A stretch of DNA of 64,000 nucleotides from JACVRX01 sp963831385 (GTDB lineage Bacteria > Actinomycetota > Actinomycetes > Jiangellales > Jiangellaceae). Each line of letters begins with the position of its first letter. The first letter of the stretch is position 1. Under the pieces are notes generated by a model. It saw nothing but the letters and a program-made list of their open reading frames with translations. It had not been told where the DNA came from and ran no database searches. The stretch is from contig CAWHPW010000014.1 in assembly GCA_963831385.1 (NCBI GenBank), positions 1 to 64,000 on the forward strand. The letters run 5' to 3'. Of the stretch, positions 53,440 through 62,061 are shown one piece after another. The position numbers and the translations under genes were made by a program.

Positions 53440-54579
53440 TCAGCCGTCGACCAGTCGCTTGCCGAACTCGCGCAGGCCATCGAGGTCGTTGACGTCGATG
53501 GCGAGCACGGGAACGCGGGCGACCGCGACGTTCGGGTGCGCGGCGGCGAATCGTGCGGCGCGGCGTGAGTCGTGGGCGGCCAACCGGCGATTTTCGGCAT
53601 AGAGCCGCAGGAGTGCGGCCGTGAGCCGATGCCCCCGGACGTCGTCGAGGCGCTCGGCGGCGCCGGAAGCCTGGTACTCGCCAAGCACCGTGTCCCCGTC
53701 TGGGTGGACCCGGTTGAGCACGAGTCCGGCCAGCGGCATGCCGTCCGCCGCGAGTCTCTCGACGAAGTACGAGGCTTCCCGTAATGCGTCCGCCTCGGGC
53801 GTGGCGACGATGACGAAAGCGGTATCAGGCTGCTTGAGCAGTGCGTAGGTCTGATCGGCACGTTCGCGGAACCCGCCGAACATGGTGTCCAGCGCACTGA
53901 CGAATGTCTGGATGTCGCTCAGCAGCTCCCCGCCGAGAATCTTGTCGAAGGCACTGGTCACCGCGCCGACGCCGGCTGAGAAGAACCGTCGATAGGCTCG
54001 CCCGCCGGCCCGTGCCGGCGCCATCAGGAGCCGGATCAGTCGGCCATCCAGGAACGAGCCCAGCCGTTCGGGTGCGTCCAGGAAGTCCAGCGCGGACCGT
54101 GACGGTGGGGTGTCCACCACGATCAGGTCCCAGTCGTCATGAGCTCGGAGTTGGCCGAGCTTCTCCATCGCCATGTACTCCTGCGTGCCCGCAAAGGAGG
54201 ACGACAGGGCCTGGTAGAAGGGGTTGGCGAGTATCTGCGCCGCCTTGTCGGGAGCGGCGTGTGATTCGACGACCTCGTCGAACGTCCGCTTCATGTCGAG
54301 CATCATCGCGTCGAGCCGGCCACCGGCTGCAGGGTCGATGCCGTCGACCTTGCGTGGCACGTTGTCGAGCTCGGTGAGGCCCATGGACTGGGCGAGCCGC
54401 CGAGCCGGGTCGATCGTCAGGACGACGACTTGGCGGCCGTACTCGGCCGCGCGTAGGGCGAGCGCGGCGGCCATCGTCGTCTTGCCGACACCGCCTGATC
54501 CACAGCAGACGACGATGTGGGTCTGTGGGTCCTGGACCAGCCGGTCGATGTCCAACCGGCCGGTCTTGTCCATCGTCAT
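53440..54579 (-). CDS. ArsA/Get3-like ATPase (Rv3680-type)
   Basis: 379 residues. P-loop CGSGGVGKTTMAAALALRAA (deviant Walker A) near residue 25, TIDPARRLAQSMGL, then the switch and Walker B IVVDTPPSRSALDFLDAPER, and an A-loop-like C-terminus. ArsA/Get3 ATPases bind membrane-protein tails or arsenite. In M. tuberculosis the pair Rv3679-Rv3680 lies at the same place. It overlaps the second ATPase gene by 4 nt and likely pairs with it. Confidence 0.88.
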   Translation of the reverse strand: MTMDKTGRLDIDRLVQDPQTHIVVCCGSGGVGKTTMAAALALRAAEYGRQVVVLTIDPARRLAQSMGLTELDNVPRKVDGIDPAAGGRLDAMMLDMKRTFDEVVESHAAPDKAAQILANPFYQALSSSFAGTQEYMAMEKLGQLRAHDDWDLIVVDTPPSRSALDFLDAPERLGSFLDGRLIRLLMAPARAGGRAYRRFFSAGVGAVTSAFDKILGGELLSDIQTFVSALDTMFGGFRERADQTYALLKQPDTAFVIVATPEADALREASYFVERLAADGMPLAGLVLNRVHPDGDTVLGEYQASGAAERLDDVRGHRLTAALLRLYAENRRLAAHDSRRAARFAAAHPNVAVARVPVLAIDVNDLDGLREFGKRLVDG

Positions 54580-55556
54580 CGGGCACCCTGCGCGATGAGA
54601 GATTCCGACAGTTCGTACAGCCCAGCGAGGTCGATCCCGTCGGAGATGAACGGAAGCTCGTAGGTGGGCCGGTTCAGCCCGGCGATGACAGCCCGCTGGT
54701 GCTTCTCGAGACTGACTCGGTCGGCATGCGTGCCGGCATCCTCCACCAGCCGATCGACGACCGCCTCGCTGGGTTTCAATCCGGCCGCTCGCAGCCCGGC
54801 CGAAACCCGTTCTCGGTCCAGCGACCCGCGGCGGGCAGCGGCGAGATCACGGACGTTGAGATGCGGCCGGCGCACCTGGTTGACGATCACGGCGCCGAGC
54901 GGAATGCCGGCGTCGTGCAGTTCGGACAACGCGTCGGCGGTCTCCTGGGTCGGCATCTCTTCCAGCACAGTGACCACATGGACGGCGGTCCGGGCTGAAC
55001 AGATGAGTTCGGTGATCGCCATCGCGTGCCGGTGGATCGGCCCGACCCGCGCGATCGAGGTCACCGCGGCGTTGACGCCGAGGAAACGGCTGATCCGACC
55101 CGTCGGTGGTGCGTCGAGGACGACGGCGTCGTAGACGAACCCCTTGTCCGCCCGTCGGCGACGGGTCGCCTCGTAGGTCTTGCCGGTCAGCAGGACGTCA
55201 CGCATCCCGGGGGCGACCGTCGTCGCGAACTCGATGACGCCCATCTTGTCCAGCGCGCGGCCGGCACGACCGAGCCGGTAGTACATGTCGAGGTACTCGT
55301 ACATGGCCTCGTGCGCGTCGACGGCGAGGCCGTACACGTCGCCGCCTCGCTGGGCTACCGCCAGCTTTCGTTCCTCGTATGGCAGCGGCGGTAGGTCGAA
55401 CAGCTGGGCCAGGCCCTGTCGTTCTTCGATCTCCACGAGGAGGGATTTACGCCCGCCCGCCGCCAGGGCGAGTGCGAGGGCCGCCGCGACAGTCGTCTTG
55501 CCGGTCCCACCCTTGCCGGTGACGACGTGGAGCCGCACACCCTCCCAGTCGCCCAC
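54576..55556 (-). CDS. ArsA/Get3-like ATPase (Rv3679-type)
   Basis: 326 residues when started at GTG 55556 (VGDWEGVRLHVVTGKGG); the open frame runs upstream to 55631 but without homology. P-loop VVTGKGGTGKTTVAAALALA and VVLDAPPTGRISRFL are visible. A stop overlaps the partner's start by 4 nt, so the two are coexpressed and probably form a heteromer. The upstream 132 nt contain stem-loop element copy 1. Confidence 0.88.
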   Translation of the reverse strand: MGDWEGVRLHVVTGKGGTGKTTVAAALALALAAGGRKSLLVEIEERQGLAQLFDLPPLPYEERKLAVAQRGGDVYGLAVDAHEAMYEYLDMYYRLGRAGRALDKMGVIEFATTVAPGMRDVLLTGKTYEATRRRRADKGFVYDAVVLDAPPTGRISRFLGVNAAVTSIARVGPIHRHAMAITELICSARTAVHVVTVLEEMPTQETADALSELHDAGIPLGAVIVNQVRRPHLNVRDLAAARRGSLDRERVSAGLRAAGLKPSEAVVDRLVEDAGTHADRVSLEKHQRAVIAGLNRPTYELPFISDGIDLAGLYELSESLIAQGAR

Positions 55557-55579
55557 AGTTGCCGAGCCTAGGCAGGGTC

Positions 55580-55669
55580 GATGGTCCAGGGGATGCCGGC
55601 TCCGCCCATCGGCCGACTTCGTCGGCCTCAACGCCCGACCACACCCGAGCCGGCATCTCCTGGCCCATC
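55580..55669 (+). repeat. Structured stem-loop element, copy 1
   Basis: Outer arms of 23 nt with two mismatches (55580-55602 and 55647-55669; core CCAGGGGATGCCGGCTC / GAGCCGGCATCTCCTGG), linker CGCCC, inner hairpin GGCCGAC-TTC-GTCGGCC, then linker ACGCCCGACCACACCC. Same layout as copies at 62833 and 62943, with different arm sequences. Lies after the E2 stop and before the ArsA-like start, oriented opposite to both. Confidence 0.85.
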
Positions 55670-55688
55670 TCCGGCCGCGTCAGTTCCG

Positions 55689-56915
55689 CTAGAGGTCGGC
55701 GAGCAGGCCGACGGGGCGCTCGACGCAGTCGGCGACATAGCGCAGGAAGCCTCCGGCGGTGCCGCCGTCACAAACGCGGTGGTCGAAGGTCAGCGATAGC
55801 TGTGCCACTTTGCGTACCGCCAGCGCGCCGTCGACGACCCACGGCTTGTCGACGATCCGGCCGACCCCGATCAGCGCAGCCTCGGGGTAGTTGATGATCG
55901 GCGTCGATCCGTCGACACCGAAGACGCCGTAGTTGTTCAGAGTGATCGTCCCGCCGGTGAGATTCGTCGGCTCCAGCGTGCCTGCGCGGGCCAGAACGGT
56001 AAGCCGCTCGATTTCAGCGGCGAGTTCGACCGTTGACATCCGGTGTGCGCCGCGCACGACCGGGACGACCAGGCCTCGCTCGGTCTGGGCCGCGAAGCCC
56101 AGGTTCACGTGGGGAAGTTGGACGATCTCGGCACCGTCGACTCGGGCGTTGAGTTCCGGATACCTGCGCAGTCCGGCGACGACGAACCGGGCGAGCAATG
56201 CCAGCAGGCCGACTGGACGGTCCGGGTTGGCCTCTCGGAGCGCATTGCGTGCTTCGACCAGCCCGGTGGCGTCGACGTCGACCCAGGTCGTGGCGTCGGG
56301 GATCTCTCGGCGGCTGCGAGCAAGCTTGTCGGCGACTGACCGGCGGACTCCACGCAGTGGAATCCGAACGGCTCCCGCCTCGTCCTCGCCCTGGATCATG
56401 TCGACCTCGCCGGTGTCGGCGGCGACGTCGAGATGATCACGGGACGGGAGGGCGGCTTCGACGTCGCGTCGGAGCACGACACCGGCGGGGCCGGTGCCGG
56501 CCAGCGCGGCCACGTCCAGGCCACCGTCGCGAGCCAGCTTGCGGACGACGGGGGAGATCACCTTTGGCGCCGAGTGCCCTTGTCGGGCCATTTCGGGCCG
56601 CCGAAGTCGGCCTTGATGGTGATCAGTTCCGTATCCCACCAAGACGGCTCCGGATCCGGCGCGATCGCCGACCGGCTCGGCGACCGTCATCAGCGGATGC
56701 CCGACGGCGACGACGTCGCCAACCACACCGTGCAATGCGAGCACCCGACCCGAGTACGGGCAGGGCACCTCCACAGCGGCCTTCGCCGTCTCGACTTCGA
56801 CGACGATGTCATCGACTGCGACGTCGTCGCCCTCCGCCACCCGCCAGGTCAGGATCTCCGCCTCAGTGAGTCCTTCTCCGAGGTCGGGGAGCGAGAAAGT
56901 CCGGCTCGTGGTCAC
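55689..56915 (-). CDS. 2-oxoacid dehydrogenase E2 (dihydrolipoyl acyltransferase)
   Basis: 408 residues from GTG 56915, 4-nt overlap with E1beta. A lipoyl domain with the lipoylated Lys 45 in VETAKAAVEV, a peripheral subunit-binding domain (ISPVVRKLARDGGLDVAALA), and the catalytic core ending in LTFDHRVCDGGTAGGF (His/Asp-Gly catalytic motif). It takes the acyl group from E1 to CoA. It is the third gene of the operon; no E3 gene is nearby, so the lipoamide dehydrogenase must be shared. Confidence 0.93.
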   Translation of the reverse strand: MTTSRTFSLPDLGEGLTEAEILTWRVAEGDDVAVDDIVVEVETAKAAVEVPCPYSGRVLALHGVVGDVVAVGHPLMTVAEPVGDRAGSGAVLVGYGTDHHQGRLRRPEMARQGHSAPKVISPVVRKLARDGGLDVAALAGTGPAGVVLRRDVEAALPSRDHLDVAADTGEVDMIQGEDEAGAVRIPLRGVRRSVADKLARSRREIPDATTWVDVDATGLVEARNALREANPDRPVGLLALLARFVVAGLRRYPELNARVDGAEIVQLPHVNLGFAAQTERGLVVPVVRGAHRMSTVELAAEIERLTVLARAGTLEPTNLTGGTITLNNYGVFGVDGSTPIINYPEAALIGVGRIVDKPWVVDGALAVRKVAQLSLTFDHRVCDGGTAGGFLRYVADCVERPVGLLADL

Positions 56916-57922
56916 GCCGAGATCCCGGCGAGCCACCGACGATCGGGATCGTCGTCCCACTGCAACCGGCCGACGGCGTCGAGGATGCGATCGACGCCGG
57001 GCAGGTGGTAACGCTCGACAATCGGCGGCGGATACGGAATGTCGAAGCCCGCCACCCGCAATACGGGCGCGTACAGCGAGTGGAAGCATCGCTCTTGGAC
57101 TCGCGCGGCGATCTCGGCACCGACTCCGGCGAAACCCGCGGCCTCCTGGATCACCAGGCAGCGCCCGGTCTTTCGCACCGATGTCTGCACGGTGTCGTCG
57201 TCGAACGGGACCAGCGTGCGCAGATCGACGACCTCGAGCTGCCAGCCACGCTCGACGGCCGCCTCGGCGGCTTCAAGAGCGACCGGGATCGACGGACCGT
57301 ATGCGACCAGCGTCGCATCGTCTCCGGCGCGGCGGATCTCAGCCGTCCCGAACGGCGAGGTCTGGACAGGCAGGTCGACCTCGGCCTTCGACCAATAGAG
57401 CTTCTTCGGCTCCAGGAAGACGACGGGGTCGGGATCGGCGATCGCCTCGCGCAGCAGGGAGTAGGCGTCAGCCACGGTCGCGGGCGTCACCACCTTGAGC
57501 CCGGGGGTGTGCACGTAGTACGCCTCGGACGAGTCGCTGTGGTGCTCGACGCCGCCGATGCCGCCGGCGTACGGGACCCGGACGACCATCGGCACTCCGA
57601 TGGCGCCTCGGGTCCGGTTGCGCATTCTCGACACGTGAGAAACGAGCTGCTCGAACGCCGGGTAGGCGAACGCGTCGAACTGGATTTCAACGACCGGCCG
57701 AAAGCCGTTCATCGCCATTCCCAGGGCGAACCCGACGATCCCGCTCTCGGCCAGCGGAGTGTCGAAGCAGCGGTCCTCACCGAGGTCGCCGGCGATCCCG
57801 TCGGTGATCCGGAAGACACCGCCGAGCGTGCCGACGTCCTCTCCGAAGACGACGACCGACTCGTCCTCGGTCATCGCGTCCCGCAGGGCCGCGTTGAGAG
57901 CCTGCGCCATCGTGGTCGTCAC
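56912..57922 (-). CDS. 2-oxoacid dehydrogenase E1 beta subunit
   Basis: 336 residues. Transketolase pyrimidine-domain motifs: VVVFGEDVGTLGGVFRITDG, RCFDTPLAESGIVGFALGMA and FDAFAYPAFEQLVSHVSRMR, with the C-terminal transketolase domain VDLRTLVPFDDDTVQTSVRK. Together with E1alpha it forms the thiamine-diphosphate tetramer that decarboxylates a 2-oxoacid. GTG start with a 4-nt overlap to E1alpha. Confidence 0.94.
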   Translation of the reverse strand: MTTTMAQALNAALRDAMTEDESVVVFGEDVGTLGGVFRITDGIAGDLGEDRCFDTPLAESGIVGFALGMAMNGFRPVVEIQFDAFAYPAFEQLVSHVSRMRNRTRGAIGVPMVVRVPYAGGIGGVEHHSDSSEAYYVHTPGLKVVTPATVADAYSLLREAIADPDPVVFLEPKKLYWSKAEVDLPVQTSPFGTAEIRRAGDDATLVAYGPSIPVALEAAEAAVERGWQLEVVDLRTLVPFDDDTVQTSVRKTGRCLVIQEAAGFAGVGAEIAARVQERCFHSLYAPVLRVAGFDIPYPPPIVERYHLPGVDRILDAVGRLQWDDDPDRRWLAGISA

Positions 57923-59091
57923 CGGTCGTCACCCCTGGCAGCAAGCTCTTCTCGCAGCCATGCGCGCTGCTCGAGCAGCTGTGGAGTCGGCTCGGCGAAG
58001 ACATGGGTGAACAGCTCGTCGGGATCTACCTCAGGGTCTTCGTTCATTCGCTCGCGCAACCGGTTGGCGAATGTTTCGGCCTCCTGCCGTGCGGCGCCGA
58101 TCTCCTCGTCGGCCAAGACGCCAGATGCGGTGAGGTAGGTCTCCAGCCGCCGGATCGGGTCTCTGGCCTCCCAGGCCGCAACTTCGGCGGCGTCGCGGTA
58201 GCGCGTAGCGTCGTCAGCGTTGGTGTGTGCCTCGATGCGATACGTGTGCGCTTCCACCAAGAACGGCGTGCCGTCCGCGCGAGCGGACTCCACCGCGTGG
58301 CGAAGCACGGCGAGTACGGCTACCAGGTCGTTGCCGTCGACCTGCTCGCTGCGAACCCCATACCCGACACCCTTGTGCGCAAGAGACGGGGCCGCAGTTT
58401 GCTTCGCCAGCGGTACTGAGATCGCGTACCGGTTGTTCTGAACAAAGAAGACGGCGGGCGCCCGAAAGACGGCAGCGAAGTTCAGCGCTTCGTGGAAGTC
58501 GCCCTCGCTGGTTCCGCCGTCGCCGACGAACGCCAGCGCCACAGTGTCCTCACCGCGCCGCCGGGCGGCGTAGGCCAGGCCGGCCGCATGCACGCCGTGG
58601 GTAGCGAGCGGTGTGCATTGGGGAGCGGTCCGGGTGGTCGTCGGGTCATAACCGCAGTGCCAGTCTCCGCGGAGCAGAGTGAGCGCCTGCACCGGGTCGA
58701 TGCCTCGGGCCACGAGTGCCATCGACTCCCGGTAGGTCGGGAACATCCAGTCCGTCTCCCGAAGGGCCAGCACTCCGCCAATCTGGCAGGCCTCCTGGCC
58801 ATGGCTGGACGGGTAGACGGCGAGGCGGCCCTGCTTGGTCAGCGCGGTGGCCTGCGCATCGAACCGCCGGCCGAGGACCATCTGCCGGTAGCCCTCGATC
58901 AACAGGTCCACCGGCGGCGGCTGATGTCCGGCCCGCTCGTGGGCAGCTGTCGGCCGGCCGGCGTCGTCGAGGAATCGAACCGGCGTTTCGGCGGGCAGCA
59001 AGCTGGCCGCCAGTTCCGCCACGCCAGCCTTGTCTGGTGGTGCAGTCGAGTGCGGAGTCGGCGCGGTCTGGCGCTGGGCGTGCATGGTCAT
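57919..59091 (-). CDS. 2-oxoacid dehydrogenase E1 alpha subunit
   Basis: 390 residues. The thiamine-diphosphate binding motif is GDGGTSEGDFHEALNFAAVF ... NN, with the phosphorylation-loop-like region RIEAHTNADDATRYRDAAEV. Substrate could be branched-chain oxoacids (fits best with the divergent Lrp/BkdR-type regulator) or pyruvate. First gene of the operon; ATG 59085 is an in-frame alternative. Confidence 0.93.
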   Translation of the reverse strand: MTMHAQRQTAPTPHSTAPPDKAGVAELAASLLPAETPVRFLDDAGRPTAAHERAGHQPPPVDLLIEGYRQMVLGRRFDAQATALTKQGRLAVYPSSHGQEACQIGGVLALRETDWMFPTYRESMALVARGIDPVQALTLLRGDWHCGYDPTTTRTAPQCTPLATHGVHAAGLAYAARRRGEDTVALAFVGDGGTSEGDFHEALNFAAVFRAPAVFFVQNNRYAISVPLAKQTAAPSLAHKGVGYGVRSEQVDGNDLVAVLAVLRHAVESARADGTPFLVEAHTYRIEAHTNADDATRYRDAAEVAAWEARDPIRRLETYLTASGVLADEEIGAARQEAETFANRLRERMNEDPEVDPDELFTHVFAEPTPQLLEQRAWLREELAARGDDR

Positions 59092-59193
59092 GGGTCACCC
59101 AACCTCGATACTGCAACCCCCCAGTTTGACTACTGATCCTGCGCCGAATGAGATGGTCATCTCCAGTCCCGGAGAAAAACTGTGACAGATGGC

Positions 59194-59199
59194 TAGGAT
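59194..59199 (+). promoter_or_regulatory. -10 box of the lrp-like gene
   Basis: TAGGAT ends 8 nt before ATG 59208, so the mRNA is probably leaderless. The 116-nt divergent region must also hold the oxoacid dehydrogenase promoter and the regulator's site, which I cannot delimit. Confidence 0.45.
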
Positions 59200-59207
59200 C
59201 AGCCGGC

Positions 59208-59717
59208 ATGGCCGACCAAGCGTCTCAGCCGGATCGTCGTCAGACCTGGCGGACCGGACGTTCGGCCCGTGCTCTCGACGACGTCGATCGCCGCATCCTG
59301 GCTGAGCTGACCCGCGACGGCCGGTTGTCGGTTCGTACCCTGGCCGAGCGCACACACATCTCGCGGGCCAATGCGTACGCCCGCGTGGATCGGCTGGTCG
59401 GCGACGGCGTCATCACCGGCTACACGGCGCAGATCGACCCGGAGCGGGCGGGGCTCGGAACGAGCGCGTACGTGCTGCTGACGATCCAGCAGAACACCTG
59501 GCGCGAGGTAGCCGCGGCTCTGCGTGCCCTTCCGTACGTCGAACACTTCGCGCTGGTGGGCGGCGACTTCGACGTGCTGGCGCTCGTCCGAGCGCCGAAC
59601 AATGCCGAGCTGAGACATGTCGTCCTCGAGCGCATTCAAGACGTGCCGGGGGTGCGCGGCACCCGGACCTGGTTGATCTTCGACGAGCACCAAGGCCAGG
59701 GCGTCGGCTGGGGCTGA
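59208..59717 (+). CDS. Lrp/AsnC-family transcriptional regulator
   Basis: 169 residues. N-terminal helix-turn-helix LDDVDRRILAELTRDGRLSV, RTLAERTHISRANAYARVDR, and a C-terminal RAM ligand domain with GLGTSAYVLLTIQQ and HFALVGGDFDVLALVRAPNN. Divergent from the E1alpha gene by 116 nt, like BkdR, so it probably activates or represses the oxoacid dehydrogenase operon in response to branched-chain amino or oxo acids. Confidence 0.9.
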   Translation: MADQASQPDRRQTWRTGRSARALDDVDRRILAELTRDGRLSVRTLAERTHISRANAYARVDRLVGDGVITGYTAQIDPERAGLGTSAYVLLTIQQNTWREVAAALRALPYVEHFALVGGDFDVLALVRAPNNAELRHVVLERIQDVPGVRGTRTWLIFDEHQGQGVGWG

Positions 59718-59733
59718 CTCAGCCGAGGCCCGA

Positions 59734-60516
59734 TCAGCGAGCATCGCGACGGGCGACGCCGTTGATGGCGGCGAGCACCCCTGGCCAGGCCGCGGACCGC
59801 GGGTCGATGAGATCGAAATGCCCGACGCCGTCGAGGAGCCGCAGGTGTACGTCCGCATGGGTGGCATATCGCTGGGACAGTTGGGCCGGAACCTTTTCGT
59901 CGTCCCTCCCATGCAAGACGACGACGGGCGCCGACGGGGGAGGGAGTCGGCACGGGTCGGCGCGGTCATAGCGGTCGGGCACCTGGTCAGGTCTGCCGCC
60001 GAGCAGATCCAACACGGCTCCGGCGTCCAGATCGAGCCTGAATGCCTCGGTTAGATCGGCGACCGGTGCCAGCGCGACGACGCCGACATACTCGGGGGCC
60101 AGAACCTGGCTCGCGGACCACAGCGCCAGCTGACCGCCGGCGGAATGGCCGGCCAGCACGATTGTCCGCGGATCGACGGCATCACCGAGCGCATCGGTGA
60201 GCAGTGTCGGCAGGACAGCGACGGCCTGCGCGACGTCGTCGAAGGTGCCGGGCCAACCGCCACCGCCGCCGATCCGGGCGTACTCCGGCGTGGCAACGGC
60301 AAACCCGGCAGCCGCGAGGCCATCCGCCATGGGCCTGGTGTGCGTTCGATCCCAGGCCATTCGCCAGAAACCGCCATGCAGCAGGACCACGATCGGTGCA
60401 CCCGTCCGCCGGGCCAGCCTCAGGTCAACCTGCTGGTCGTCCCGCCGGCCGTAGCGGAGAACCAGGTCAGGTGGTGACGCCGAACGGGTCAGCACGTCAC
60501 GCTGTTCCGGCTGCAC
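59734..60516 (-). CDS. Alpha/beta hydrolase (kynurenine formamidase/esterase-like)
   Basis: 260 residues from GTG 60516 (the frame is open to 60633 without homology). HGGFWRMAW is the oxyanion-hole motif of formamidase-like hydrolases, GHSAGGQLALW carries the nucleophile Ser, HGRDDEKVP the Asp region and GVGHFDLIDP the catalytic His. An amide or ester hydrolase; the HGGFW motif is seen in kynurenine formamidases, but no kynurenine genes are near. Convergent with the Lrp gene. Confidence 0.8.
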   Translation of the reverse strand: MQPEQRDVLTRSASPPDLVLRYGRRDDQQVDLRLARRTGAPIVVLLHGGFWRMAWDRTHTRPMADGLAAAGFAVATPEYARIGGGGGWPGTFDDVAQAVAVLPTLLTDALGDAVDPRTIVLAGHSAGGQLALWSASQVLAPEYVGVVALAPVADLTEAFRLDLDAGAVLDLLGGRPDQVPDRYDRADPCRLPPPSAPVVVLHGRDDEKVPAQLSQRYATHADVHLRLLDGVGHFDLIDPRSAAWPGVLAAINGVARRDAR

Positions 60517-60568
60517 CTGCCCATTCTCCGATCTTGGGAGGTTGCAACACCCCAGTAGGCTCGCCGCC

Positions 60569-60727
60569 ATGCCGAAATGGGAGTACGCGACAGTCCCACT
60601 GCTGGTACATGCGACCAAGCAGATTCTTGACAACTGGGGCGAGGACGGCTGGGAGCTGGTCCAGGTCGTGCCGGGCCCGAACCCGGAGAACGTCGTCGCT
60701 TACCTCAAGCGGAAGAAGGCCGAGTGA
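60569..60727 (+). CDS. DUF4177-type small protein
   Basis: 52 residues: PKWEYATVPLLVHATKQILD, WGEDGWELVQVVPGP, VAYLKRKKAE. The pattern WEYxTVPLLxHxxKxILDxWG identifies the small actinobacterial family next to RidA (as Rv3678A). Function unknown. TAGGCT at 60556-60561 ends 7 nt before the ATG, indicating a leaderless operon start. The stop overlaps the ridA start (GTGA). Confidence 0.82.
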   Translation: MPKWEYATVPLLVHATKQILDNWGEDGWELVQVVPGPNPENVVAYLKRKKAE

Positions 60728-61182
60728 CCCCCGAGGAACGCCTGGCCGAGCTCGGGCTGGCTCTCCCGCCGGTCGCGACGCCGGTGGCCGCGTACGTGCC
60801 GGCGGTGCGGACGGGGTCGTATGTCTTCACGTCCGGCCAACTTCCCCTGCGTGATGGCGCGCTGATACGAACCGGCAAGGTCGGCGCGGAGGTCAGCCCC
60901 GACCAGGCGTACGAGTGTGCGCGGCAATGTGCGCTGAACGCGCTTGCGGCGGTCCGGTCGCAAGTCGGCGACCTCTCTGCGATCACTCGTGTCGTCAAGC
61001 TCGTCGGTTTCGTCTCTTCCGTGCCTGAGTTCACCGGCCAGCCACAGGTGGTCAACGGGGCGAGCGAGTTGCTCGGCCAGATCTTCGGCGATGTCGGGCA
61101 GCATGCTCGTAGTGCTGTCGGGGTGCCGGCCCTACCTCTGGACGCCCCAGTCGAGGTGGAGCTGGTCGTGGAGGTCGGCTGA
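60724..61182 (+). CDS. RidA family protein
   Basis: 152 residues, GTG 60724. RTGSYVFTSGQLPLRDGALI, ALNALAAVRSQVGDLSAITR and VKLVGFVSSVPEFTGQPQVV are RidA/YjgF blocks; the canonical active-site Arg (GPYxxR region) is replaced in this actinobacterial subgroup by PALPLDAPVEVELVV, so the deaminase activity of true RidA (2-aminoacrylate hydrolysis) is uncertain. Second gene in the DUF4177 operon. Confidence 0.85.
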   Translation: MTPEERLAELGLALPPVATPVAAYVPAVRTGSYVFTSGQLPLRDGALIRTGKVGAEVSPDQAYECARQCALNALAAVRSQVGDLSAITRVVKLVGFVSSVPEFTGQPQVVNGASELLGQIFGDVGQHARSAVGVPALPLDAPVEVELVVEVG

Positions 61183-61185
61183 CTG

Positions 61186-62061
61186 GTGCCGTCCTCGCAC
61201 TCGTTGCCGCCCGCACTCGCCGAGCGGGCGCGGGAGTTCGTCGCGAGGAAGCTCCCTGCTGTTCGTCCGCGCCCGGCCGCGACGGTTGTGCTGCTCCGTG
61301 ACACGAACCCCGGCATCGAGGTTTACCTGCTGAACCGCCGGACGAGCATGGCATTCGCCGGCGGTATGCAGGCATTCCCTGGTGGTGCCGTCGACCCGCG
61401 CGATGCCGACGACCTTGGACTCGGCTGGCTCGGTTCACCTCCGGCAGCTTGGGCAGCACGGCTTGGAACGTCGGTTCCGTTGGCTCGCGGTTTCGTCTGT
61501 GCGGCGATACGCGAGACCTTCGAGGAGTCCGGCGTCCTGCTGGCTTCGGCCCCGGACGGTTCCCCGATCAGTCCGGCCGGTCCAGCGTGGGAGAGCGACC
61601 GCCACGCACTCGTCGAGCGCCGGCTCGCCCTCTCTGAGCTGCTGGAGCTCAGAGGCCTCAGAGTGCGATCGGACTTGCTTCGCCCGTGGGCACATTGGGT
61701 CACCCCGCGGTTCGAGCCGCGGCGATACGACACCTGGTTCTTTCTTGCTGCGCTGCCAGCCGGGCAGCAGGCGCGCGATGTGTCGGGGGAGGCCGAACGG
61801 GCATTCTGGACGAGTCCGGGCAAGGCAATCTCTGCTGCCGCGGCCGGTCAGGCGGCGATGTTGCCTCCCACCTGGGCGGTGCTCGATGAGCTGACGGACT
61901 ACAGCACGACTGCGGACGCATTGGCTGCCTCGGCTGCACGGGTGATCGAGTCGGTGACGCCTGGATGGGTCGAGGTCGACGGTGAGATCAGCGTTGTGCT
62001 GCCTGGCGACTCGGGATTCCCGGGTGACGACCCCGGCGACGAGGCGGCGGCGTCGACGTGA
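61186..62061 (+). CDS. NUDIX hydrolase
   Basis: 291 residues, GTG 61186 three bases after ridA. An open loop AGGMQAFPGGAVDP and the Nudix helix CAAIRETFEESGVLLA mark an NUDT19-like acyl-CoA or nucleotide diphosphatase. The rest is helical. Its stop overlaps the next start (GTGA). The likely substrate is a CoA or nucleotide diphosphate. Confidence 0.85.
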   Translation: MPSSHSLPPALAERAREFVARKLPAVRPRPAATVVLLRDTNPGIEVYLLNRRTSMAFAGGMQAFPGGAVDPRDADDLGLGWLGSPPAAWAARLGTSVPLARGFVCAAIRETFEESGVLLASAPDGSPISPAGPAWESDRHALVERRLALSELLELRGLRVRSDLLRPWAHWVTPRFEPRRYDTWFFLAALPAGQQARDVSGEAERAFWTSPGKAISAAAAGQAAMLPPTWAVLDELTDYSTTADALAASAARVIESVTPGWVEVDGEISVVLPGDSGFPGDDPGDEAAAST

